A stretch of DNA of 64,000 nucleotides, from positions 17,593,190-17,657,189 of the forward strand of contig CM055887.1 in NCBI GenBank assembly GCA_029582165.1, given 5' to 3'. This stretch comes from Portulaca oleracea (lineage: Eukaryota > Streptophyta > Magnoliopsida > Caryophyllales > Portulacaceae). Under the pieces are notes generated by a model. The model did no database searches and had not been told where the DNA came from. It was given only the letters and a program-made list of their open reading frames with translations. Shown here one piece after another: positions 42,125-51,466 of the stretch; the stretch's first letter is position 1; each line of letters begins with the position of its first letter. The position numbers were made by a program, and so were the translations under genes.

Positions 42125-42648
42125 CAAGAAACAATGAAACCCACGCGGGTTTTAACGTTTCCAATCCCCTTTCTCTGGCCCAGGGAAGCAGGCGGCCCAA
42201 TCCAAGACCGGCCAAAGCCCATGCGGGTTTTGTCAGCTCTTGGCGGCCCGACTGTTTCCTTTGGGCCTGAATTTGGTGTTTTGGGTCGGTATTAAACCAT
42301 TATTAATATATTCTCTACAATGGCGTGTTTTACCTCGTTTTTGAGTAAAATGCCAAAACCTACAAAATAACCAAAAACATACTAAATAACCATAAAAATA
42401 AACACGAAACGAGTCAAAAGCCTAAGAATTAAGGCGTTATTTAGACACAAAATTGGGTCTAAACAAGAAACAATGAAACCCACGCGGGTTTTAACGTTTC
42501 CAATCCCCTTTCTCTGGCCCAGGGAAGCAGGCGGCCCAATCCAAGACCGGCCAAAGCCCATGCGGGTTTTGTCACTAGCGCCCGGATCGCTTTCCTTTGG
42601 GCCTGAATTTGGTGTTTTGGGTCGGTATTAAACCATTATTAATATATT
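41971..42648 (+). repeat. ~339-bp tandem duplication within the T4 LTR
   Basis: ATTCTCTACAATGGCGTG starts at 41971 and again at 42310. Both copies run through the Athila-like end, the CCCACGCGGGTTTT motif and TTATTAATAT, and are nearly identical except near the GTCAGCTCTTGG/GTCACTAGCG stretch. The near identity suggests a recent local duplication. Confidence 0.88.
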
Positions 42649-42842
42649 CTAGTGTAATTTCAAATGTTTAAATAAATAAAAAACGGATTTATAAATAAAT
42701 AAAATTTCACCACCCCGAAAATGAATTTCGAAAATAAAAATATCCTTATTTAAGGATTAAGCAACCTTAGTCGGCTCCCGATCACTTAAGTAGCGTATCC
42801 GAAACAATCTCCCCGAATGGGAATCTTCCGGGTCCTACAGAT

Positions 42843-42860
42843 TGGCGACTCCACTAGGGA
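42843..42860 (+). other. T4 primer-binding site (tRNA-Arg type)
   Basis: TGGCGACTCCACTAGGGA lies three bases after the LTR end. It pairs with the 3' end of plant tRNA-Arg (expected TGGCGACTCCGCTGGGG) with two differences. Ogre/Tat elements use tRNA-Arg. Confidence 0.8.
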
Positions 42861-43351
42861 TTTAAACTTTAAAAAAAGGTAAAACTTGAAAAATTTGAAT
42901 TAATTTGAAATTGTAAAAGGGAGAAGTTGATTTATTTCGCGATTTTATAATTCTTTTAGGCATCCTTTGCATACCAGGCCACTAATCGCGTGTTTTGACA
43001 TGTTAGCACAAAGGCGACGGTTTAGGTATACCTAGGTGATTCCCTCGAGAGCGGGTAGGCCACTACTTATGTGATGCACCCTACATCGCCAAGCATTTGG
43101 TCTCTCCTCTCCCCGCGTTATACTCAAAGGGCTTCCTTGAAGTTCTTTGAGCAATACCTCACACTCCTTATCTAAGGGTATGGAGCACCGGGGCGAGAAC
43201 GTGCGGTAGGCCATGTAATCCAACCATAAAAATCCATGAATATAGAACCTTGGTTTATGGTATCCCTTCATGTTGTATGCTATGTGCTATGTGTACCCCG
43301 TCCCTTTTTTTTCTTCTTTTGTTTTAAAGTCGACCCTAGTTTAGAGGTTTT
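42861..43351 (+). other. T4 leader, 5' part
   Basis: No gene. It aligns with the T5 leader (50345-50690): GGCATCCTTTGCATACC, TCGCGTGTTTTGACATGTTAGCAC, ACCTAGGTGATTCCCTCGAG and CCCTACATCGCCAAGCATTTGGT recur in both. Confidence 0.75.
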
Positions 43352-43359
43352 GTTCTAGT

Positions 43360-43920
43360 TAGACCTGTTCAGTGGGCCGGGGACCCGCCCGGGCCGAAAA
43401 AGTGCGGGTCAAGGCCACAATTTTAGACGGTGACCCGGCCCGGCCCGAAAAAGTCGGGGCCCCGAAGCATGGTCGGGCCGGGCTTGGGCCAAGGGTATGT
43501 GACCCGACCCGGCCCGATGACCCGACTAAATGCATTAAATTTTTTAAAAAAATCCTAGATTAAGTTTTATTTTTTGTGACCCGACCCGGCCCGGCCCGAT
43601 AACTTATATAAACACATTAACTTTATAAAAACAATTCCTAGATTAGGTTCTAATTTTTGTGACCCGACCCGACCCGACCCGATGACCCGACCAAATATGT
43701 AAATTAAATCCGTAAATGTTTACGTTTCTTATATATTAAAAATTCATATTATATAGTTGTCGGCCCGTTGACCTGGTCCGTGGCCCGTAGGGTCAGGGTT
43801 CGGGCCGAGTTACTTGGCCCGAAAGTCGGGCCGGGTCGGGCTCGGGCCGACGGGTCAGAAACTTCCGACCCGACTGACCCGGCCCGCGACCCGGCCCGGC
43901 CCGACCGTTGAACAGGTCTA
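43360..43920. mobile_element. hAT-type MITE, GC-rich, in the T4 leader
   Basis: 561 bp with 12-bp terminal inverted repeats TAGACCTGTTCA/TGAACAGGTCTA and a perfect 8-bp TSD GTTCTAGT at 43352-43359 and 43921-43928, both diagnostic of hAT elements. The interior is GC-rich repeats of GACCCG(A/G)CCCGGCCCGA on the left and the complementary GGCCCG/GGGTCGG type on the right, so most of it can fold back. No transposase. ORFs inside are repeat artefacts. Confidence 0.92.
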
Positions 43921-43928
43921 GTTCTAGT

Positions 43929-44902
43929 CCATATAAAATTCATTGGGTTGAGAAAATGATTATTTATTAATTAGAATAATTAACCCAAAAGGCAGTATGG
44001 TTAGCCCAAGTGGAAGGTCCCATTTATGCTTGAAGGATGATTATTTTAATTAATAAATAAAAATCGACTCACCTTTGATGATATTATATGGCCCTTTACA
44101 AAATTCTCCTAATGAAGGTCCAAAAATTAATTAAAAAGTCCAACAAAGTTAATGGATAGCGTCTTAGATTGCATAATAGTCACTAAGCTCGAGGAAATTA
44201 ATTTGTCTATTTAATTAATAAATCCACCGCATTTATGGTCGGCCCGTTGTTAAGCCCAACCATATTGGATTTGTTGATTAAACTTATAATTTAATTATGA
44301 CTCGCTTATTGTTGGCTTTATTCAATCCTTTACAATATCCATTTTCTTCGACTAAAAATAATAAAATAGGTAAATAATAAAAAAGGGGTAAGAAGAAGGA
44401 AGGTCATAAAAAGAATGGGTCGTCGATCTTGTTAAACATTATTCTAGTCCGCATAATAGTCATTATGGCTTGAGTTGTCTAAATTGTTAGGCCAAGTTAC
44501 GGATTCTCCTTAAAACGGTCGGCTTGTGGTTTGGGCCCATCCGAATCGAGAAACACTGACTTGAACCTATCAATGTATGACTCGCTCGCTATGTTTGTCT
44601 TTGTGCGACCCTTTATAATGTTTTGTCCATAGGTCCATATAGAGTTAGGCCATGCACTCCCAAAAAGTGGGTGAGTCTTTTTGAGTCAGCATATATGCGT
44701 CGAGTCAGTTAGGATCATATAGGTCCCTTAGGACATGCATGCATCGGGTAGTACATGTCAGAGTATATCATCGAGTGTTCTAACTTTGAATTTCCATGTA
44801 GGCATCATTGGTGATCGACTCCGAGCCCGCATTCGAGATCCACGAACCGGTCGTTTGATTCCGAACCTGCATTACCATCCATCTACAACTCGTTACTGCA
44901 TC
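43929..44902 (+). other. T4 leader, 3' part
   Basis: No supported ORF until the gag start. AT-rich with GTCGGCCCGTTG and GTCGGCTTGTGG phrases. It may hold a short upstream reading frame (44735-44902) joined in frame to gag, but nothing marks it as coding. Confidence 0.6.
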
Positions 44903-45375
44903 ATGTCTGGAGAGCAATTCCAAGAGGTCCTAGTCCAAAGCACCGAAGCCAACATCACGAAGCATTTGGGCGAGCTCTACACCAAAATGCAAGGACTTGT
45001 GTTTGTTGATACCTTAGAGAAGGAGCAGAAGATGAGCAAAAGGCTGAATGAACAACAACAAGTGATGGATGGTATGCTGCAGGCCATCACTAAGATCAAC
45101 ACCAAGTTAGGGCTGAATGTTGAGGAAGATGACGAAGAAATGCAAAGATACGAATCTAAACCTGAAATCATTAAGACATCTTCAGATTCTGGAGGAATGG
45201 GGATATCAAAGGCTAAGGTTAATACTCCTGAAGTGTCAAAACCTACAAGGGACCCCGCTGTTAAGGCCCTTGAGTACAAGCAAGAGAGCCTCACCAAAGC
45301 AATGAGCTCTATGCCAGCCTTTGCCGACAAGTACTTGGAGGTTCCATTGCCCGTTCAACCAACTTTGAAAATAGC
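44903..45375 (+). pseudogene. gag: T4 gag N-terminal part, cut by T5
   Basis: The start codon at 44903 gives MSGEQFQEVLVQSTEANITK. The N-terminal part is a predicted coiled coil (EKEQKMSKRLNEQQQVMDGM) followed by an acidic linker. It stops at PTLKIA, where T5 begins, and the frame resumes at 59643 with DKVEVPNIRF once one TSD copy is discounted. The protein is the particle-forming gag precursor of a Tat element. Confidence 0.88.
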
Positions 45376-45488
45376 TGTAGACACCGGGATTTGCACCGAT
45401 ATAATCCCGACTTGTCAAAAGGGGCCAGATACATCATTGGGCCAAACAAAGCAAACAAATCAAGCCAGGCCGGCCCACTACCAAGGAT

Positions 45489-45745
45489 AAAACCCGCACG
45501 GGTTTTGAGTCAAATAGGACGGCCTAGAAATAAGAACCAGCCCACGGCGCGCCCCGGCCCAGTCGCTTCAAAACCCGCATGGGTTTTCTACCAGCTGAAG
45601 CGCGTCGTTTTGGCCTCGCTTACGTCAGCAATCCGTATTCAAAATTGACAAAACCCGCGCGGGTTTTCTTTGCCCTGAAGTGCGTCGTTTTGCTTTGCTG
45701 ACGTCAGCAATCCCTATGCAGGATTGATAAAACCCGCTGGGTTTT
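45489..45745. repeat. T5 U3 ~80-bp repeats with palindromes and TGACGTCA
   Basis: Palindrome-like 18-mers start at 45489, 45570, 45650 and 45729, a spacing of 79-81 bp, with the perfect AAAACCCGCGCGGGTTTT at 45650-45667. Two intervening units share GAAG(C/T)GCGTCGTTTTG and GTCAGCAATCC, and one has the palindrome TGACGTCA (45699-45706), the core bound by plant bZIP factors. The 3' LTR has the same spacing at 58168, 58249, 58329 and 58408. Confidence 0.88.
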
Positions 45746-45914
45746 ATCCTACAGAATCTGGCGCCAAAATCCCATGCAAAGCCCTTGATTTTAGCCAACA
45801 TGCTTTGACTTTGGCCCTTGACTTGGATGCTACGTGATTGCATGGCATGATCATTGGGGATGTGTCCCCCATGATTCTCCCTCCATTACCATCCTAAACA
45901 CTACCCTCATCACC

Positions 45915-45922
45915 TATAAATA
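45915..45922 (+). promoter_or_regulatory. T5 5' LTR TATA box
   Basis: TATAAATA, also at 58594-58601 in the 3' LTR. Six bases downstream the LTR is cut by T6, so transcription from here would run into T6. Confidence 0.7.
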
Positions 45923-45928
45923 TCCCTC

Positions 45929-48900
45929 TGTAACGCCCCAACCTTAATCACAAGATTAAGACTATACTTAGAATCCCAAACCTGTGATTAGCGCAGCGGA
46001 ACACCTTAGGTCGAGGCATTACCGCCGTCTCCCAAAAGAGACAAGGCAACAACCCAAAAGAACATCATTAAAACATATAAACATTACATGTTATACTTCC
46101 AAAACATAATTTCATACTTTAAACAACCATTAAAGAGAACAACTACAACACTTCTTCCATAGACATGGGTACTTCAGACATGCGACTCCCAAGTCGACCA
46201 GGATACTTTAACCACGACTACCTTGCTTGCAACACGCGATTACCCTGCTTGCCTTTGCCTTTACTTTGGGTACTCGGACGCCCTAAAACAAAACATTAAA
46301 AACATTGCGAAAAGTGAGTGGGGAAACACTCAGTACGTAAACCTCCAACACGTCAAACCGTTCGAAAACGGTTTTAGTGCCGGCATTTAAATTCATTTTG
46401 AAAACGGGGAAGGGTAATAAAACATTAACTTGAAATGGCATGAACATAAACATATACATGAGTAAAAGTAACTTGAATTCATAAAGAAAGAACCTGTCAC
46501 ATGAACTTAGAAGTAAATACATAAACTTAAGAGTTTTGGGTCCCCTTTAGATCGATGCAAAGCATCTACAAGTGCACGCCAAACCGATCCGAGTTTGGAT
46601 GGGTATCACATGCAATGGACACCGCCAGTCTAGGACACTCTGATCAGGAACATCTAAAACATAAAAGGCTAGCACTTCTCGTAACTAGCTAGAACATAGA
46701 ACATAGAATCCATAAAATGGGACCACTCAAAACCATGAATAATCATAAAAGCATAAATTAGCATAAATCGTAATCATAAAGGAGCAATAATCATAAAAGC
46801 ATAACTTAGCACAAATTGTAAACATTTAGCATAAACCATAAATATAAACATAAATCGTAAACATAAAACATAAATTATAAACATAAAACATAAACCGTAA
46901 ATATTTGCATAAACCGTAACCATAAAACATAAATCGTGAACATAAAGCATAAATCGTAAATATAAAGCGTAAATCGTAAATATAAAGGAGCGAAGAGTTG
47001 AACAATTCGCGTACCTTGAACGTGTGGACTGCTCGGGGGTGATCTCGGCCGGGGAATGGCTCGGGTCGAGGCTGAACTTTGAGCTTAAAATGATAGAGTT
47101 CGGTATTAGAATAGAAGCTATGAAAAGGTGAGGGCATAGGGCCTCACAATAGAGTTTTGGAAATAAATTGTATAAAAATTTCAGGTTTTTATGACAATAG
47201 TATTTTGGTCGTAATTCGGGCTATAAAATTCGGATTTCGCTATGCGAGTACTTTTCGGAAAGGGAAAAATACACTCTACAAGTTTGTTGGCCGGCCAGAG
47301 GCTAAAAAGGATGAGAAGGGCTCGGAAAAAGCTCCGGACAGCAACAGTGAAATACGGAAATATACTCTTATGTGCGGTTTTGTCGTTTAGACCAAATCAA
47401 TAGAACTTTGTAATTTCCTTTAAACTCAAAGGAGCTCTATGACTTAAAGAATACTTGTAAAATATAGACCTTAAATTTCTCAAAGAGACTTTAAAACTCT
47501 AAAGTAAAATGAACTCATTTCCTTAAATTTATGAGTTTTGATAAATTAAAACGGTAAACGTAGAATAGTTTAAAAGATCTCGGGGTTCCTTAAAACCTTT
47601 AAAACCGAGTTCCATGGTTCCTACTTATGGAATATATCATAAAGGTCATATGACTTAAGTTATACACCCATAAAACCAATTATAAGCTCAATATAATAAC
47701 CTTTAACCCAATTAATGCATTTATCAATTTCCCAGAAAATTCCAGTTTCGCAGCCCCGCTTCCGGGTGCTATAACTCACTCTCCCGATATCGGTTTGACT
47801 CATACCATACATTTTTGGAAAGCTTGAAACGTCTCCTACAACTCTTATGTTGAACACTTTCTCAAACTCCAACTCCATATGGACGGAAAATGCCCAACAA
47901 AACACTAACTCCAAATTCGTATATAAAAACATACCTTTACGGTTTTGGCTCTAACTTGAGCTATACAAATCGAAAACCCGAAATTCCAAAGCCCGGTGTT
48001 TACTAACATTCTTGGCTACATTTTTACACCATATTCTGGGCTCAAAACTAATTTTAACATCTCCCATAAAAATCACATTTTGGGCAGAATGTTTAGGGTC
48101 AGATTTTGCCCTCATGCATAGTTTACTTTCATCCAACCTTTACACTAATGGAACACCTATTGCAATATACCCAATTCCTCATACATTTCCAGAATTTAAG
48201 CCTCTAAAATTAGCATCCACACTTGTAAAATTCACATGCAACAACACCAAGTTACATGCACTTAGACTACACTACCATTAACATCCTTTTCATCACAATT
48301 TTCATGTAAACCATCCAAATAAACCACCCATACTTGATTATCTTTACGAAACAGAAGGTAAACCTCTAAAACATCAACTAATACAACATGCAAAGCCATG
48401 GGATATAATCTACTTCATCCATATAAACTTCCACACCATTATCATGAAGAAACCATCAAGAAAACACTTGTAATAACTATAAAAACTTAACCCCTCACAA
48501 ATACACTCTAGAATTCATGTATAAAGAGGATAAAAGAGATAAAAACAACCATTAAACATCTTAAAAACAATAAAACTCAGATTGTATAAAAATGGAGATA
48601 GGGTGTGAGATGAATACCACTTGAAAAATGAGATAAATATGCACAAGGAAGTGTGGAAATGGAAGAGAGGGGCCACGGTGGCCGGAAAACGGCCGGAGGC
48701 TCGCCGGAAAACGCCGGTCGCCTGCGAAAACTCAGGGGGAGAGGGGCTGGTCTGCTGGCCCGTGAGAGAGGAAGAGGAAGGCTGAGATTTGTTTTAAGTT
48801 TGAAATGAAAAAAATAAAGACTCTTACTCTCCCAATTGGGTTTATAAATCCTTCAACCCAAATTAAAAGCTAACACTAATAATTACAATACCAATATTCT

Positions 48901-49284
48901 AATTATACTACTAATACTTTAATAAAAGAGACATAAAATTGGTAGTAGATGATAGCTATAAAATGTATTTAATTTATGCGGGTTAAAAAGACGGTAAAAT
49001 CGGTAAATTAAATTTAAACCGTTTGGCCATAAAAATCGAAACAGTAATTAACCCGACCTTAAAATAAAGTCATAGAACCTAAAATAATTATATAATAAGG
49101 TCCAAAATATACTGTAACAAAATTCGATTAAGAATTTTGATCGGTAAAATTTGCCGCTTCGCCATTCCTCCGAGACCTGTCACCATTAGCTAACCACAAG
49201 GTACAAAGTATTTAATTAACAAATTATAACTAATTAAAATAAATTAACTACTGTAATACGTATGATTTAGGGCGGGGTATTACA
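45929..49284 (-). mobile_element. T6: solo LTR, chromovirus (Tekay/Del-like) type
   Basis: 3356 bp with TGTAACGCCCC and GGGGTATTACA ends and a perfect TSD CCCTC at 45924-45928 and 49285-49289. The uninterrupted site is visible at 58601-58615. There is no internal region, PBS or second LTR, so it is a solo LTR left by recombination. The length and the TGTAACGCCCC end suggest the Tekay/Del group. The minus orientation is inferred from a TTTATAAA box with a C/T-rich leader on the minus strand near 48850-48650. Dense CATAAA(T/C)CGTAA repeats lie at 46735-46985. No gene. Confidence 0.9.
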
Positions 49285-50323
49285 CCCTCTCCATTCCATT
49301 CATTTTCACCAACTATTATCATCATCTTACCTACACTCTCTTAAACTCTCTATTATCCATTCTCTTATTATCATCCTCTTACTCTGCCAAATTCTCATCA
49401 CATTATTATCCATATATCACCCTTCTATCATCCTCATACTCATCCCTTCATCCACCAAGTCAAAGGAAGTCAAGATTTTGATCGGCGCATTCGAATTCCT
49501 AGACCAACGAGGTTCGCCCTATGTTTCTTTCGTTATTGTTATCTTAATTATGTAATTCGTATTTCATTTCCATTACTTGTGCATATTTTGTAAACAAAAA
49601 CCTTGTTTTATAATGCATGTCAAGAATATATATTCGCGAAATCTATTAAACTTCTCCCTGCTTTATTTCATTTTAATGTCGATTTTAGTAGAGTCTGTTT
49701 TCTAAAAGGCGAATTCGAGAATTCTTATAATTCTCAAATTCGTAACCTTACCCCAGGACATAGAGTCAGGTTTCGTGAACCGGAGTTATTTTTATTAATT
49801 TTATGGTTTGTCGGTTTCCTTAAATCGGCTGGCGACTCTTTTATTCTTTTTGTAATCTGTTTAATTATTTGATACTGAAATTTACACTAAAATGATTAAG
49901 AAATGATTTAATATCTTCCTCACACTCAATTCAAAGTGGAAAATCAAGAGAAAATGTGTTGGAACCACGGGTTTTATTATTCCCAATCCATGTTCTCTGG
50001 CCCGAGGGAAACAGGCGGCCCGACCCAAGAGCCGTCAAAACTCGCGCGGGTTTTGACAGTTCTAGCGGTCAGCCTGCTTTCTTTTGGGCCTGAATTTGGT
50101 GTGGGCCGATTTTGAATCATTATTAATATATTTCGGTGTAATTTCCAATATTTAAATAATTAAAACGGATTTGTAAAATAAATAAAATTTCACCACCCCG
50201 AAAATGAATTTCATAAAATAAAAATATCCTTATTTAAGGATTAAGCAACCTTAGTCGGCTCCCTATCACTTAAGTAGCGCATCTGAAACAATTCCCCCGA
50301 ACGGGAATTTTCCGGGTCCTACA
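49285..50323 (+). repeat. T5 5' LTR, right half
   Basis: Begins with the T6 TSD and continues the LTR to GGTCCTACA. It aligns with 58602-59642. Confidence 0.94.
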
Positions 50324-50326
50324 GAT

Positions 50327-50344
50327 TGGCGACTCCACTGGGGA
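50327..50344 (+). other. T5 primer-binding site (tRNA-Arg type)
   Basis: TGGCGACTCCACTGGGGA, three bases after the LTR, complementary to the 3' end of plant tRNA-Arg with one difference. Confidence 0.88.
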
Positions 50345-50828
50345 CTTAAACTTAAAAAGAGTGTAAAACTTGAAAAAAAATTGAATTAATTTGAAATTGT
50401 AAAAGAGAGAACTTGATCATTTTCGCGATTTTACAATTCTTTTTAGGCATCCTTTGCATACCGGGCCACTAATCGCGTCTTTTGACACGTTAGCACAAAG
50501 GCGACGGATAAGTTATACCTAGGTGATTCCCTCGAGAGCGGGCGGGCCACTACTTGTGGGTTGCACCCTACATCGCCAAGCATTTGGTCCCCTCTCTCCC
50601 CGCGTTACACTCATAGGGCTTCCTTGAAGTTCTTTGAGAAACACCTCACTCCTTACCCTTCATGTTGCATGCTATATGCTATGTTGCATTCGCCAAGTCT
50701 TGCATATAAAGTAAGAAATAAAATTCATAATGAGTCTTGCATTAAAATAAAAAAAAGTACAAATTAGTCCTGCATAACAAAAAAAAAAGTTTAGAAATGC
50801 ATAGAGTCTTTGCTTGTCATCAGTCTGA
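50345..50828 (+). other. T5 leader
   Basis: No gene. Homologous to the T4 leader up to about 50690. Then it joins directly to the end of the antisense gene, which marks the place where gag and pol are missing. Confidence 0.75.
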
Positions 50829-51466
50829 TCACCACAGGGAGCCCGAGTCGCCGCTGTCTTCAACCGGGTCGGCACCAGCATGAAAAGTCCCAGCGTTGGA
50901 AGCACCAGCCGTACCGAAATAGGTGTCCCAAGAGTAGTAGTCAGGACCAGGAGCTGTCTGCAGTGGCCCAGACAAGGGAACCTTGGAAGAATGCACGCTC
51001 GACGGAGATGATATGGAATGCTCCTGCGAACCGGCCAGCCATGAATGGTCAGGAACGTGCCACTCAACAGAAGGGATAGGCCATACGGGACGATTCGTAG
51101 CAGTGGCCAACCAGAAGAGGTCGACCCTCCTAGCCAAGAGTGTTGGGGTGCAGACCACTCTTGCGCGCCTGTAGGCCATGAAGGACCCATTCCAGGGGTC
51201 GGGACTGGCCATCCAGTAGAATAAGAGCCAGAGCCAAAAGAGGAGGCGTCGTATGGTGCAGGACGTGAGGTAGCGTCATCCGCTAGGGCTTGACCGCCAG
51301 GATACCCTACGGATGCACCTGAATCATGGTCCCTCACCACAATCTCCCGACCACGGCGAGCAGAACGCAATGAAGCTGGAGTACAGCGAGAATGAGAAGG
51401 TCGGTTAGTAGCACTTGACTCCGAAGCATCTTCCACCCAATACGAATGGGATTGGGTATCACCACC
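50829..51466 (-). pseudogene. Antisense plant mobile domain gene of T5, C-terminal exon
   Basis: This is the end of the same exon that starts right of T7. Across T7 the protein reads SVGYGG, then GDTQSHSYWVEDAS. The C-terminus is low in complexity and rich in S, G, P and W (for example PTPGMGPSWPTGAQEW). It has tandem-like GSPLSG and HSWL phrases and ends SGSLW at a TGA (50829-50831). A frameshift lies between about 51080 and 51160. It has no domain I recognise. Confidence 0.75.

Larger units (their letters stand above)
40394..42839 (+). repeat. T4 5' LTR, enlarged
   Basis: 2446 bp, TGTAGACACC...GGTCCTACA, against 1588 bp in T5. The excess lies at about 41702-42648. It consists of an Athila-like LTR fragment and a tandem duplication of about 339 bp. 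The rest aligns with T5. Confidence 0.88.
45376..45928 (+). repeat. T5 5' LTR, left half (up to T6)
   Basis: Matches the first 553 bases of the 3' LTR. It ends 6 bases after TATAAATA, where T6 inserted. Confidence 0.94.

Noticed and set aside
43372..43943. GC-rich ORFs on both strands
   Set aside because: They lie inside the hAT MITE and follow its simple repeats.
46735..46985. Functional gene or structured array from CATAAA(T/C)CGTAA repeats in T6
   Set aside because: It is a simple A-rich repeat inside a solo LTR; I see no conserved spacing or coding potential.
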